The translations under genes and the position numbers were made by a program. The notes beneath the pieces were generated by a model. The model was not told where the DNA came from and ran no database searches. It saw only the letters and a list, made by a program, of their open reading frames with translations. DNA of 64,000 nt from Cohnella sp. SGD-V74 (GTDB lineage Bacteria; Bacillota; Bacilli; Paenibacillales; Paenibacillaceae): positions 310,001 to 374,000 of the forward strand of contig NZ_PVYW01000001.1 of NCBI RefSeq assembly GCF_003001675.1. Reading direction: 5' to 3'. Of the stretch, positions 26,617 through 37,261 are shown in pieces; positions within the stretch are counted from its first letter, which is position 1; each line of letters opens with the position of its first letter.

Positions 26617-26914
26617 CGGCTTCTCCGAACTCCCCGATCAGCGTATTGAACGTCTCTTCGACCATATCCCATTCCGCCGGATCTTCGATCGGGTACAGCT
26701 TGATTTCGCCTTCGTTGTCCTCGTCGTAGCGGAAAGCGAACACTTCCTGCTCTTCGTCCCCGTTCTCCTCGGCCGGCACAACCATCATGTACTTGCGGTC
26801 CGTGCCGTCGTCAAGCTCGAAGCGCATGACGACTTCGAACGGCTCGTCGTTGCCTTCGTCGTCCGTAATGTAGATCAATTCCGCTTCTTCTTCATTATGA
26901 TTGAAATCCGTCAT
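26609..26914 (-). CDS. DUF1292 protein, YrzB-like
   Basis: 101 residues, very acidic (EEEAELIYITDDEGND, EEQEVFAFRYDEDNEGEIKL, DPAEWDMVEETFNTL). This is the YrzB family found after ruvX in Bacillus. The start overlaps the ruvX stop (ATGA). Function is unknown; the conserved position beside ireB and ruvX is the main clue. Confidence 0.87.
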   Translation of the reverse strand: MTDFNHNEEEAELIYITDDEGNDEPFEVVMRFELDDGTDRKYMMVVPAEENGDEEQEVFAFRYDEDNEGEIKLYPIEDPAEWDMVEETFNTLIGEFGEADA

Positions 26915-27339
26915 GGAAGATCCCCTCGTTTCGATACCGAATCAAGATAGCTCTGCAGCAGGATCGCCGCCGCCATCTTGTCGATGACTTGTTTGCGCTT
27001 GTTCCGGCTTACGTCCGCTTCGAGCAGCGTCCGCTCCGCGGATACCGTTGTCAGCCTTTCATCCCATAGCCGTACCGGCAATTCTAGCTTTTGCCGAAGC
27101 CGTTCCGCGAATGCGATGCAATTTTCCCCACTCGGCCCGATCGTGCCGTTCATGTTCTTCGGCAATCCGACGACGATCTCCCCGACCTCGTATTGCCCGA
27201 TCAGCTCCGCGATGCGCGCGTCCGAATCGGCGACGGCTTTCTTGTCGATCACTTCCAAGCCTTGCGCGGTCCAGCCGAACAGATCGCTCATCGCCACGCC
27301 GATCCGTCTTTCCCCGTAATCCAGCCCCATGATCCGCAT
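26911..27339 (-). CDS. ruvX: Holliday junction resolvase-like RuvX (YqgF)
   Basis: About 142 residues with RNase H fold motifs: MGLDYGERRIGVAMSD at the N-terminus, VGLPKNMNGTIGPSGEN, LWDERLTTVSAERTL and DKMAAAILLQSYLD. The family is a nuclease that also acts in 16S rRNA 5' processing in some bacteria. I take the ATG at 27339 (MRIMGLDYG), matching relatives; a TTG at 27345 overlaps the ireB stop. It is coupled to both neighbours. Confidence 0.92.
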   Translation of the reverse strand: MRIMGLDYGERRIGVAMSDLFGWTAQGLEVIDKKAVADSDARIAELIGQYEVGEIVVGLPKNMNGTIGPSGENCIAFAERLRQKLELPVRLWDERLTTVSAERTLLEADVSRNKRKQVIDKMAAAILLQSYLDSVSKRGDLP

Positions 27340-27341
27340 CG

Positions 27342-27617
27342 TCAACGGTTTTGCTGAAGATAGAAGCGAACGAGCTCTTCGATCAGTTCGTCGCGCTCCT
27401 TCTTGCGAATCAGGCTGCGCGCGTTGTTGTGCCTCGGGATAAAGGCGGGATCTCCAGACAGCAGGTAACCGACGATCTGGTTGATCGGATTGTATTCCTT
27501 CTCCACCAAGGCGTCGTGCACGGTGAACAGGATGTCGCGCGACGAAACTTCGCGGGGATCGGCCACGACATCGAATTTCATCGTTTGATCGAAATGGTTT
27601 TTATCCGACGTGCTCAT
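27342..27617 (-). CDS. ireB: IreB family regulatory phosphoprotein
   Basis: 91 residues starting [20 protein letters not shown], with [35 protein letters not shown], the DUF965 signature. IreB is a target of a PASTA-domain Ser/Thr kinase in Enterococcus. The Thr in the QTMKF motif matches the region phosphorylated there. The start at 27617 has GAGGTG 6 bases upstream. It follows alaS by 83 bases. Confidence 0.93.
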   Translation of the reverse strand: MSTSDKNHFDQTMKFDVVADPREVSSRDILFTVHDALVEKEYNPINQIVGYLLSGDPAFIPRHNNARSLIRKKERDELIEELVRFYLQQNR

Positions 27618-27700
27618 CTCCAGCACCTCGCTTTCAATGGCTAACTCCAAGCTCTTATTCTCATCATAACACAATCTCGGTTCGACAGGAAATTAGTGGC

Positions 27701-30337
27701 TTACGAAATCTGCGCCAGCACGAGACCTTCGGCCGCCTTCAGCGCATCGGACAGCTTCGACGGATCTTTGCCCCCGGCTTGGGCCAGCTCCGGCTTGCCG
27801 CCGCCGCCTCCTCCGCAGATCGCCGCGACTTCCTTGATCAGCTTGCCGGCGTGGAAGCCTTGCTTCACCAGATCTGGCGTCACCGCGACAATCAGGTTCA
27901 CTTTCTCGCCTTCCACCGCTCCGAGCACCAGCACCGCAGAGCCCAGCTTCAGCTTCAATTCGTCCGCCACACCCCGAAGCGCATCCATGCCTCCGGCGTT
28001 CACTTGCGCGGCGAGCAGCGTGACTTCGCCCACCTTCTTGGCAGCGGAGACGAGCTCCGCCGCTTCCAGACGGCTCAGCTTGCCTTGCAGCGACTCGTTG
28101 TCGCGCTGCGCCTGGCGCAGCTCGCCCTGCAGCGCTTCGACACGTCTCGGCACGTCGGCGACGGAGCTCTTGAGCAGCGCGGCCGCGTCTTTCAGCAAGC
28201 CCAGCTGATCGTCGAGATACGCGTAAGCGTGGCGTCCGGTGACCGCTTCGATCCGGCGCACGCCGGAGCCGATGCCGCCTTCGCTGACGAGCTTGAACAG
28301 CCCGATCTGCGACGTGTTGCGCACGTGGCAGCCTCCGCACAGCTCCAGGCTGTAATCGCCGACGCGGACGACGCGGACGATGTCGCCGTACTTCTCGCCG
28401 AACAGCGCCATCGCGCCCATCGCCTTCGCTTCGGCGATCGGCTTCAGGCTGATGTCCAGCTCCGTGCCGATCCAGATCTGCTCGTTGACGCGGCGCTCGA
28501 TCTCGGCCAGCTCTTCCGGCGTTACCGCGCCGAAGTGAGAGAAGTCGAAGCGCAGGCGCTCCGGCTCGACGAGCGAGCCCGCTTGATTGACATGCTCGCC
28601 GAGCACGTCCTTGAGCGCCCTGTGCAGCAAGTGCGTCGCCGTATGGTTGCGGATCGTATCCCCCCGGTCCGAAGCGTTGACCGACGCCGTGAGCGTGTCG
28701 CCCACTTTAAGGAAGCCGCCGGTTACGACGACCTGATGCACCGATTGGCCGTGAGGCGCCTTGCTCAGGCCGGTTACTTCGGCATTGACGCCGCTTCCGA
28801 ACAGCGCGCCGCGGTCGCTCACCTGGCCGCCGCTCTCGGCGTAGAAAGGCGTGCGGTCGAGCACGACCAGCACCTTCTGGTCGACCCCGGCGACGTCGAC
28901 GAATTCGTTATCCGCCACGATCGCCTGCACGCGGACTTCCGCGGACAAATTATCGTACCCGACGAACTCGCTCTTGTCCGTATAGTCCGCCAGCGGCCCG
29001 CCCTGCACCTTCATGCTGTCCGTCTCCTGACGGGCCGCACGGGCGCGGTCGCGCTGCTCCTGCATCGACTTGTCGAAGCCTTCGCGATCGACGGTCATCC
29101 CCTGCTCCGTCGCGTAGTCTTCCGTCAAGTCGAGCGGGAAGCCGTACGTGTCGTACAGCTTAAACGCGTCCGGACCGGTAATTTCGGAACGTCCTTCGGC
29201 GCGCGCTTTGGCGCACAGGTCGGCGAGAATCGCCAAGCCGTCGGACAGCGTCTCGTGGAACCGCTCCTCTTCGGTGCGAATCACCTTCTCGATAAATTCG
29301 CGCTTCTCCAGCACTTCCGGATAGTAGACGCCCATAATCTCGCCTACGGTCGGCGTCAGCTCCCACAGGAACGGACGGTCGATGCCGAGCACCTTGCCGT
29401 AACGGACGGCGCGGCGCAGCAAGCGGCGAATGATATAGCCGCGGCCTTCGTTCGACGGCAGCACGCCGTCGCCTACGGAGAACGCCACGGTGCGGATGTG
29501 GTCGGCAATGACTTTCAGCGCGACGTCATGCTCTTCGTTCGTCTTGTACTTCACGCCCGCAATCGCGCTCGTGCGCTCGATGATCGGCATGAACAGGTCG
29601 GTGTCGAAGTTCGAGTCGACGTCCTGAAGAATGGAAGCGAAGCGCTCGAGACCCGCTCCGGTATCGATGTTCTTGTTCGGCAGCGGCGTGTAGCTGCCGT
29701 CCTTATTGTGATTGAACTGCGAGAACACGAGGTTCCACACTTCGAGGAAGCGCTCGTTCTCGCCTCCCGGCGTGCAGTCGGGATCGGACAGATCGCCGTA
29801 CTTGTCGCCGCGGTCGTAGAAGATTTCGGTGCAGGGGCCGCACGGGCCTTCCCCGATATCCCAGAAGTTGTCCTCCAGCTTGACGATCCGATCCGCCGGC
29901 AGGCCGATTTTCTCATGCCAGTAGCGATAAGCTTCCTCGTCCTCCGGGTAGACGGTGACGGACAGCCGCTCCGGATCGAAGCCGATCCACTCCGGGCTCG
30001 TCAGAAATTCCCATGCCCAGGTGATCACCTCTTCTTTGAAGTAGTCCCCGATGGAAAAATTGCCGAGCATCTCGAAAAACGTATGGTGACGGCGCGTCTT
30101 GCCCACGTTCTCGATATCGTTCGTGCGAATGCACTTCTGCGAGTTGGCGATGCGCGGATTTTCCGGGATCACCCGCCCGTCGAAGTATTGCTTAAGCGGA
30201 GCCATTCCGGCATTGATCCAGAGCAACGACGGATCGTTATGGGGAACGAGCGGAGAGCTCGGCTCGATCTTATGGCCCTTGCTGGCGAAGAAGTCCAGCC
30301 ACTTGCTGCGTATTTCTGCTGCTGTCATCGGTTTCAT
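27701..30337 (-). CDS. alaS: Alanine-tRNA ligase
   Basis: An 878-residue AlaRS: class II catalytic core ([21 protein letters not shown] through [15 protein letters not shown]), an editing domain with HTATHLLH and CGGCHV zinc-binding residues, and a C-terminal DHHA1-type C-Ala domain with [17 protein letters not shown]. Length is standard. The ATG at 30337 has GAGGAGGAAT about 9 bases upstream. Expression is controlled by the T-box leader before it. Confidence 0.98.
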   Translation of the reverse strand: MKPMTAAEIRSKWLDFFASKGHKIEPSSPLVPHNDPSLLWINAGMAPLKQYFDGRVIPENPRIANSQKCIRTNDIENVGKTRRHHTFFEMLGNFSIGDYFKEEVITWAWEFLTSPEWIGFDPERLSVTVYPEDEEAYRYWHEKIGLPADRIVKLEDNFWDIGEGPCGPCTEIFYDRGDKYGDLSDPDCTPGGENERFLEVWNLVFSQFNHNKDGSYTPLPNKNIDTGAGLERFASILQDVDSNFDTDLFMPIIERTSAIAGVKYKTNEEHDVALKVIADHIRTVAFSVGDGVLPSNEGRGYIIRRLLRRAVRYGKVLGIDRPFLWELTPTVGEIMGVYYPEVLEKREFIEKVIRTEEERFHETLSDGLAILADLCAKARAEGRSEITGPDAFKLYDTYGFPLDLTEDYATEQGMTVDREGFDKSMQEQRDRARAARQETDSMKVQGGPLADYTDKSEFVGYDNLSAEVRVQAIVADNEFVDVAGVDQKVLVVLDRTPFYAESGGQVSDRGALFGSGVNAEVTGLSKAPHGQSVHQVVVTGGFLKVGDTLTASVNASDRGDTIRNHTATHLLHRALKDVLGEHVNQAGSLVEPERLRFDFSHFGAVTPEELAEIERRVNEQIWIGTELDISLKPIAEAKAMGAMALFGEKYGDIVRVVRVGDYSLELCGGCHVRNTSQIGLFKLVSEGGIGSGVRRIEAVTGRHAYAYLDDQLGLLKDAAALLKSSVADVPRRVEALQGELRQAQRDNESLQGKLSRLEAAELVSAAKKVGEVTLLAAQVNAGGMDALRGVADELKLKLGSAVLVLGAVEGEKVNLIVAVTPDLVKQGFHAGKLIKEVAAICGGGGGGKPELAQAGGKDPSKLSDALKAAEGLVLAQIS

Positions 30338-30365
30338 GATTCGGTATTCCTCCTCGGCTCTGTCG

Positions 30366-30680
30366 AAAAAAATAAAAAAACGCCCCCAAAATCAGGGACG
30401 AATAGCTTCGCGGTACCACCCTGGTTATCGCTTCCGCGGAAGCGATCTCCTCTGACGGGATAACGGTCCTGGCCGGCGGATTTGCATCCGCACTCCGAAG
30501 CGAGCTTCCCGCGCCCTTCGCAACGAAGATTTTCCCAGCCATGCCTGCGGCGCTGCCGGCGGTATTCCGGCGTTCCGGGCAAGAAATCTTCTCTCTGGCG
30601 ATGCGGACTGCGAGGTACTTATGCTTCGTCAACGTGTTGCGCGATATCGTGTCGTGTAGCCGTAATAGGGTATTACGCCT
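30366..30680 (-). promoter_or_regulatory. T-box riboswitch leader of alaS
   Basis: The leader has the T-box sequence AGGGTGGTACCGCG at 30422-30409, which pairs with the acceptor end of uncharged tRNA. A perfect 20-base palindrome (ATCGCTTCCG and complement, 30428-30447) forms the stem before it. The terminator at 30400-30366 pairs CGTCCC with GGGGCG and ends in TTTTTTTATTTTTTT. The stem I arm starts near AGAGAGAAG (about 30590). I could not fix the specifier codon by eye. Confidence 0.92.
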
Positions 30681-30686
30681 CATAAA

Positions 30687-30716
30687 ATTATAGTCAACCC
30701 CGTTCGGCGCTGTCAA
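30687..30716 (-). promoter_or_regulatory. SigA promoter of alaS
   Basis: On the minus strand, TTGACA (30716-30711) and TATAAT (30692-30687) are both perfect, with an 18-base spacer. The -35 overlaps the stop codon of the upstream permease gene. Confidence 0.85.
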
Positions 30717-31783
30717 ACGGTTTTTCGATGAATGTAGTAAGCGGACACGTGCTGCACGACCACCTTCATCGCCGCGTAGAACGGAACCGCCAATATCATG
30801 CCGACAATGCCCGCCAGCTCCCCACCGATCAAGAGCACGAGAATGATCGTGAGCGGGTGCATTTTCATCGATTTTCCGACGACCTGGGGACTGATGACGT
30901 TGCTCTCGAGGTTTTGGCAGATCATGTTGACGACGATGACCATCAGCACCATTTTCCACGAGATTGTCGTAGCCATGATGAGCGCGGGCAGCGCACCGAA
31001 AAACGGGCCGAGGTACGGAATAATATCGAACAAAGAGACGAATCCGGCCATCAGCAGCGGATAAGGCATGCCGATGATCAAGTAACCGATGTACGCGAGC
31101 ACCCCGACGCAGACGGACACGATCAGTTGACCGCGAATGTAGCTGCCTAGCGCGGCGTCGATGTCCTTCAGCAGCCTTACTGCATGCTTGCGCCTCGCCC
31201 GAGGCACGTACTGCAAGGCGGCGCGTTCGAACACGTCCAGATCCTTCATCATATAGAAAGCGAGAAACGGCACGATCATCACGATAAACAGCACGTTAAC
31301 GACGGAGTCGATATTGTTGAGAAAATTCGCGATCCACTGCTCAATCCGTTTCTCCAGCGTTCCGATCGACCGGTTGATGCCGTCCCTGACCGCTTCCGGC
31401 AGCACGTTGTTGTTGTTGAAATGGTCGACCAGCCCTTGCGCCCTCATCGTCAGCTCCGGCATATGCTCATTCAGCTCCTCCACCTGATTCATGAACATCG
31501 GAATGACGTTCATCAGGATGACGACGGACACGGAGAGGAAGACGGCATAGATGAGCAGCACCGCGGCCGTGCGCGGAACTTTGCGGTCATGCAGCATGTT
31601 GACGATCGGATTCAGCGTATAGGAAATGATCATGGCCACGAGAAAAGGCGCCAGCACCGCTTTGAGAAAGTCGTACACCGACATCAGCATCGGACGCACG
31701 AGCACGATCAGGAACATGACGACCAGCAGGAGGATCGTGTATACGAGCACGCGAAACAGGCGGCTCTTCGTGAACGTCTCCAT
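30713..31783 (-). CDS. AI-2E family transporter (YrrI-like)
   Basis: A 356-residue permease starting METFTKSRLFRVLVYTILLL, with about seven membrane segments. LLMAGFVSLFDIIPYLGPFFGALPA and ESNVISPQVVGKSMKMHPL are the family motifs. It occupies the yrrI position of Bacillus, just before alaS. The ATG at 31783 has GGGGGAG upstream; the frame extends to 31912 through the terminator of the previous gene and is not used. This is the second UPF0118 protein in the window, diverged from the one at 17.2 kb. Confidence 0.87.
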   Translation of the reverse strand: METFTKSRLFRVLVYTILLLVVMFLIVLVRPMLMSVYDFLKAVLAPFLVAMIISYTLNPIVNMLHDRKVPRTAAVLLIYAVFLSVSVVILMNVIPMFMNQVEELNEHMPELTMRAQGLVDHFNNNNVLPEAVRDGINRSIGTLEKRIEQWIANFLNNIDSVVNVLFIVMIVPFLAFYMMKDLDVFERAALQYVPRARRKHAVRLLKDIDAALGSYIRGQLIVSVCVGVLAYIGYLIIGMPYPLLMAGFVSLFDIIPYLGPFFGALPALIMATTISWKMVLMVIVVNMICQNLESNVISPQVVGKSMKMHPLTIILVLLIGGELAGIVGMILAVPFYAAMKVVVQHVSAYYIHRKTV

Positions 31784-31912
31784 CTCCGCACTCCCCCTTA
31801 AGACGGCCGCATCCGCAGGACGGGCATTCCCTTCCAGTATATGCACTTGTCCTCCGGCGTAAACCAGCCTCTGCACGGAGCCTTTCATCGCTTGGTGCAG
31901 ACGGCCGGCCAT

Positions 31913-31955
31913 AAAAAAAGCGCCCCGCCCCCGTTAGGGGCGGAGCGCTTTCGCT
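31913..31955 (-). terminator. Terminator after the zinc-ribbon gene
   Basis: On the minus strand AAAGCGCTCCGCCCC and GGGGCGGGGCGCTTT form a GC-rich stem with a short loop, followed by TTTTATGG. Confidence 0.88.
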
Positions 31956-31960
31956 CTCGA

Positions 31961-32167
31961 TTACATGCCGTTGGCATGAATGTGAGCCGGGATCGGCTCG
32001 TCGAAGAACAAATCGTCAAGCGAGCTCAGAGTGCCGTCCTCTTCCACCTGGTAGACCGACATCTTCTCTCCGTTGACCGTCAGCTCGATAAAGCAGCTCC
32101 AGCAATAAAATTGATGGGAACCGATTTTACCGATATCTTTGGAACTGCAATTCGGACATCTCATCAT
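31961..32167 (-). CDS. Small zinc-ribbon protein of unknown function
   Basis: About 68 residues. CPNCSSKDIG and FYCWSC give a four-cysteine zinc knuckle at residues 4-26, followed by an acidic tail with VNGEKMSVYQVEEDGTLSSLDDLF. Its start overlaps the stop of the PRC-barrel gene (GGATGATGA), so it is translationally coupled. A terminator follows. Proteins like this occur at the same place in related genomes; the role is unknown. Confidence 0.75.
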   Translation of the reverse strand: MMRCPNCSSKDIGKIGSHQFYCWSCFIELTVNGEKMSVYQVEEDGTLSSLDDLFFDEPIPAHIHANGM

Positions 32168-32715
32168 CCGTCTTCACCTGTCACTTTCCGCGTAGGCTCT
32201 CTCGTCAGAATCCGCTCGTACGATGCCGGCACCAATATCGCATCGTTGCCCAATGTCATCTTGTCCGGCGCTTCGGGCAGAATCAGCTTCCGCCTTCCTT
32301 CCAGCACGTCCGCGAGAAAACCGTCCGTCAACTCGTATCCTACTATTTGTGTACCCTCGGACGGCCTAAAATAAACATCCGAGACTTTGCCTAAATATTG
32401 TCCCTCAATCGTATAGACCGGCATATCCTTCAATCGGACGACCCCGGAATGGAACGTCCGCAGCAGCTCATTGCCGTTAATGGACGCGACAGCCGCACCG
32501 TTGCGAATCAACAAAGCGTCTTCGCCGAGATGAACGATATCTTTCCAGTAGACAATCTTGGACAATTTGCGGAACAGCCCGGATCGCGTATACCTGTCCA
32601 ACACGATGCCGACCAGCCGCCAAAATTCGTCGAACCACAAATCCTTGATTTTCCCGACGCTCTTGCCGCTCTCGAGCAGCACCGGCAAACCTAGAATGCG
32701 CTCCACTTGAAACAT
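32164..32715 (-). CDS. PRC-barrel domain protein (YrrD-like)
   Basis: 183 residues with two PRC-barrel repeats: MFQVERILGLPVLLESGKSVGKIKDLWFD at the N-terminus and DMPVYTIEGQYLGKVSDVYF near residue 90. The fold is a small beta barrel used for binding protein or RNA (RimM) or photosynthetic reaction centres; this soluble type is of unknown role. The start at 32715 has AGGAG 6 bases upstream. The frame continues upstream to 33234 only as a shadow of the desulfurase gene. Confidence 0.85.
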   Translation of the reverse strand: MFQVERILGLPVLLESGKSVGKIKDLWFDEFWRLVGIVLDRYTRSGLFRKLSKIVYWKDIVHLGEDALLIRNGAAVASINGNELLRTFHSGVVRLKDMPVYTIEGQYLGKVSDVYFRPSEGTQIVGYELTDGFLADVLEGRRKLILPEAPDKMTLGNDAILVPASYERILTREPTRKVTGEDG

Positions 32716-32747
32716 GCGGGCTCCTGACTTCAGCGTCTTGTTATGTA

Positions 32748-33893
32748 TTACGCATAACGCGCTGAAATAGTTGCAATAATTTTCGCCATTTTTTCGGCCT
32801 GATCTATAGTATTGCCCAAACCGAAGCTGAAACGTACCGCGGAACCGATTCTGTCGGAAGGAAGATTCATGGCCTCGAGCACATGGGAAGGTTTCAGGGA
32901 GCCCGAATTGCACGCGGAACCGCCGGAGGCGGCGATGCCCGCGAGATCCAGATTCATCAGCATGCTTTCGGAGGAAATGCCTGGAAAACTCACGTTCAGC
33001 ACATGGGGAAGCCGGTCGTCCGGATGGCCGTTCACGACGAAACGTCCCGATCCGAGCTGCGCGGACAATTGCTTCAGAGCCTCGGTCCTCACGCTCTCGG
33101 CGTGTTCCCAGCGGCTCGCCCGTTCCTTGAGGGCGACGTCCGCCGCCGCGGCGAAAGCCGCAATGCCGGCGACATTCTCCGTTCCGGCTCTGCGGCTGCG
33201 CTCCTGGGAGCCCCCGTGAAGCAAAGGCAGCCAAGGCGTTCCTCTGCGCACGTATAACAGGCCTACGCCTTGCGGGCCGTTGATTTTGTGGGCGGATACG
33301 CTCAGCAGGTCGATCGGCAGCTCGCGCAGATTCAGCGGCAAGTAACCGAACGCCTGCACCGCGTCGACATGCATCAGCGCCTTGCGGCGGCGAGCGAGCT
33401 CTCCGATCTCGGCGATCGGCTGCAGCGCGCCGGTCTCGTTGTTGCCGGCCATGACGCTGACGACGGCGGTATCGTCTCCAATGGCCGCCTCGGCGTCCTC
33501 GAGACTTACCCGTCCGAACTCGTCCACGGGGAGCACCGTCAGCACGAAGCCTTCGGCCTCAAGCCGGCGGCAAGCGTTCAGCACCGCATGATGCTCGACC
33601 GCCGTCGTGACGATTCCGGTGCGCCCTCTCTCCCGCTGCGCGCGGGCGGCGCCGAACAGCGCCGAATTGTCGCTCTCGGTTCCGCTGCCCGTGAAGACGA
33701 TCTCCGCCGGGGAGCAGCCCAGCAATTCCGCGATCGCATCCCGCGCCGCGGAGATTCGCTCTCTCGCCGCGCGGCCGGAAGCATGAAGGCTGGACGGATT
33801 GCTCGGTCCCGCGGACGCCGCTTCCACGTAAGCTTCGATCGCCGCGGGATGCATCGGCGTGGTCGCCGCATGGTCGAAATAAATAGAATTCAT
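32748..33893 (-). CDS. iscS: Cysteine desulfurase (YrvO/IscS-like)
   Basis: A 381-residue PLP enzyme that takes sulfur from cysteine. The PLP lysine is K203 in SVSAHKINGPQG, the PLP-stacking region is TTAVEHHAVL (about 97-106), and the active cysteine is C328 in GGSACNSGSLKPS. Next to mnmA it most likely supplies sulfur for tRNA 2-thiouridine, as YrvO does in Bacillus. It lies 15 bases after cymR. Confidence 0.93.
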   Translation of the reverse strand: MNSIYFDHAATTPMHPAAIEAYVEAASAGPSNPSSLHASGRAARERISAARDAIAELLGCSPAEIVFTGSGTESDNSALFGAARAQRERGRTGIVTTAVEHHAVLNACRRLEAEGFVLTVLPVDEFGRVSLEDAEAAIGDDTAVVSVMAGNNETGALQPIAEIGELARRRKALMHVDAVQAFGYLPLNLRELPIDLLSVSAHKINGPQGVGLLYVRRGTPWLPLLHGGSQERSRRAGTENVAGIAAFAAAADVALKERASRWEHAESVRTEALKQLSAQLGSGRFVVNGHPDDRLPHVLNVSFPGISSESMLMNLDLAGIAASGGSACNSGSLKPSHVLEAMNLPSDRIGSAVRFSFGLGNTIDQAEKMAKIIATISARYA

Positions 33894-33908
33894 TTCTCAA
33901 ACCTCATC

Positions 33909-34328
33909 CTAGATGTAGAACATATAGTTGTCGAGCTTGTCCTCGCCCTTGAACGTGATCAGATCGTGCAGCGTCGTCGAGTCGAGCACCTCGGCGATGC
34001 TGTCGCGAATTCGCAGCCACAGATCGCGCTTGGCCGGATCGTCTTCCTCGGTGAAATCCACCGGACTGATCGGCCCCTCGAGAATGCGGATGACGTCTCC
34101 TGACGAGATCGTCTCCGGATCCTTCGAAAGAATGTAGCCTCCGTACGCCCCGCGCACGCTTTTGACGAGGCCCGCGTTACGGAGCGGAGCGATCAGCTGC
34201 TCCAAATAATGCTCGGAAAGACCGTTTTTCTCCGCGATGCTTTTTAGTGAAATCGGCCCTTCGCCGAATTTGGCCGCAAGTTCCATCATGATTGTCAAGC
34301 CGTAGCGGCCTTTGGTCGAAATTTTCAA
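33909..34328 (-). CDS. cymR: Rrf2-family regulator CymR
   Basis: 139 residues starting MKISTKGRYGLTIMMELA, with winged helix motif LKSIAEKNGLSEHYLEQLIAPLRNAGLVKSVRGAYGGY, and a C-terminus DSTTLHDL...YMFYI nearly identical in pattern to B. subtilis CymR. It lacks the three cysteines that hold an Fe-S cluster in IscR. CymR with CysK represses cysteine and sulfur genes. I use the TTG at 34328, 6 bases after AGGTG; a GTG at 34337 overlaps that site. Confidence 0.93.
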   Translation of the reverse strand: MKISTKGRYGLTIMMELAAKFGEGPISLKSIAEKNGLSEHYLEQLIAPLRNAGLVKSVRGAYGGYILSKDPETISSGDVIRILEGPISPVDFTEEDDPAKRDLWLRIRDSIAEVLDSTTLHDLITFKGEDKLDNYMFYI

Positions 34329-34535
34329 TTCGAACACCTGCTTTCATGCCGTCAGCATAGTTTAAGTTGCCTGATACCCGATTGCGAAGACTCCGAACTT
34401 GATCACGGAATCGGAATGGAGGGTATCCCCATAATAAATATATGTTATCACAACTATTCTCTTTTTGGGCAAAAAAAACGTGACATATTCATGAAACGCC
34501 CGGACAATTGTGAGAAATAACGAGGTTTGTGCTAA

Positions 34536-35780
<1,245 letters not shown>

Positions 35781-35805
35781 CGGGCGGTTCCCCATAGGCA
35801 TTCAG

Positions 35806-35836
35806 CAAAAAGAGGCCTCACGGCCTCTTTTGTTTT
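35806..35836. terminator. Terminator of mnmA
   Basis: AAAAGAGGCC / GGCCTCTTTT with a 4-base loop, followed by TGTTTTG; it has A/T flanks on both strands and lies between convergent genes. Confidence 0.88.
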
Positions 35837-35921
35837 GCATGGCCGACCTGAAGTCCGGTTGGCCTGTTTTGCTGCGGGCTTGTCCCCTTCACGATTCACG
35901 CGCAAGCTTCGCGAGTCCGAA

Positions 35922-36665
35922 TTAACCGATCCGGCTCATCTCGTCGTCGCTGATCTCGAAGTTGTGGTACACGTCCTGCACGTCGTCGTTATCCTCGAAC
36001 GCGTCCATCATCTTCATCAGCTTCTCGGCGTTCTCGCCTTCCGCCGCCACCGTGTTTTGCGGAAGCCAGCGCACGCTCGCCGTCTCGAATTTGTAGCCGG
36101 CTTCTTCGAGCTTGTTCTTCACCGCTTCGTAATCTTCCGTCGTCGTCAGCACCTCGAAGCTCTCATCGCTGCTGACGACGTCTTCCGCTCCGGCTTCCAG
36201 CGCTTCCATCATAAAGCTGTCTTCGTCCGGAGAGTCTTCGTCCCGGGCGATAACGAGCAGTCCTTTATGATCGAACATATACGATACGCATCCCGATTCG
36301 CCCAAGTTGCCGCCGCGCTTGCCGAAAATCGCGCGAACGTCGGATGCGGTCCGGTTGCGGTTGTCGGTCAGGCATTTCACCATGATCGCCACGCCTCCGG
36401 GGCCGTACCCTTCGTACATGATTTCCTCGTAATCGTCGCCGTCTGCGGCTCCGGCGGCTTTCTTGATCGCTCTTTCAATATTGTCGGCCGGCATCTGGAT
36501 CGCGCGAGCGCTGGCGATGGCGCTTCTGAGTCCGTAGTTGGATTCAGGATTCGGCCCGCCCCTGCGCGCTTGCACGTAGATTTCGCGCGCCAGCTTCACG
36601 AAACGATTGTTTTTAGCTTGGTCCGCCTTGCCTTTACGGTCGGCGAACAGCTTGAATTTTGGCAT
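35922..36665 (-). CDS. YebC/PmpR family protein with divergent N-terminus
   Basis: 247 residues. The body is a clear YebC: NIERAIKKAAGA, YEEIMYEGYGPGGVAIMVKCLTDNRNRTASDVRA, GGNLGESGCVSYMF and DNDDVQDVYHNFE. Members act as translation factors easing ribosome stalling, or as regulators. The usual opening MAGHSKW is replaced by MPKFKLFADRKGKADQAKNN. The start at 36665 has CGGGGGTAC about 9 bases upstream. The frame upstream to 36899 runs through the cold-shock terminator and is not coding. Confidence 0.9.
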   Translation of the reverse strand: MPKFKLFADRKGKADQAKNNRFVKLAREIYVQARRGGPNPESNYGLRSAIASARAIQMPADNIERAIKKAAGAADGDDYEEIMYEGYGPGGVAIMVKCLTDNRNRTASDVRAIFGKRGGNLGESGCVSYMFDHKGLLVIARDEDSPDEDSFMMEALEAGAEDVVSSDESFEVLTTTEDYEAVKNKLEEAGYKFETASVRWLPQNTVAAEGENAEKLMKMMDAFEDNDDVQDVYHNFEISDDEMSRIG

Positions 36666-36863
36666 GACTTTGTACCCCCGGGGAACATAAGTATCGATAA
36701 AAATCACCAATAAGTTTACCACTTTAGCGGCCTTACGGTCAAAGGGGGAGCCGAGAAACCGTATTTGGGAGCGGGTCACGCCCACGACTATTCCCCGCGA
36801 CGCTCCTTTCCGGCCGTCACAAGCATGCCGCGCAGAATAGACGGAGCCCGGCAGTCGACCATA

Positions 36864-36919
36864 TAAAAACAGCAAAACCCCCGGTAGATCGTGGATCACC
36901 AGGGGTTTTGCCGCTGTTT
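36864..36919 (-). terminator. Terminator of the cold-shock gene
   Basis: On the minus strand AAACAGCGGCAAAACCCC pairs with GGGGGTTTTGCTGTTT and is followed by TTATATGG. It is a long stem with a loop of about 20 bases. Confidence 0.88.
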
Positions 36920-36950
36920 CGTGATATGAGAAGTAAGTCCGCTCGCGGAC

Positions 36951-37148
36951 TTACAGTTTAACCACGTTAGAAGCTTGAGGACCGCGATTGCCTTGCGTAA
37001 TTTCGAATTCGACTTCTTGGCCTTCTTCCAAAGTTTTGAAGCCTTCGCCTTGGATTGCGGAGAAGTGAACGAATACGTCGTTGCCGTCTTCTACGGAGAT
37101 AAAGCCGTATCCTTTTTCTGCGTTAAACCATTTTACTGTTCCTCTCAA
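36951..37148 (-). CDS. Cold-shock protein (CspA family)
   Basis: 65 residues with both nucleic-acid binding motifs, KGYGFI (RNP1) and VFVHF (RNP2). It is a single-strand RNA/DNA-binding beta barrel acting as an RNA chaperone. The start is a TTG at 37148 with TTAGGAGG upstream, giving (M)[13 protein letters not shown] single-gene unit with a strong terminator. Confidence 0.97.
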   Translation of the reverse strand: MRGTVKWFNAEKGYGFISVEDGNDVFVHFSAIQGEGFKTLEEGQEVEFEITQGNRGPQASNVVKL

Positions 37149-37261
37149 ATGAAAAACCTCCTAAAATCTCGCCGTCGATCGACGAATACGATGATTATAA
37201 CCGAAATTACCCTTTTCTGCAAGATATTCAGGCCGCCTAAAACGGGTTCCGACCGAACGTC

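Noticed and set aside
27779..30463. About 890-codon open frame antisense to alaS and its leader
   Set aside because: Runs through the T-box and the whole of alaS in reverse; composition is that of a GC-rich shadow frame.
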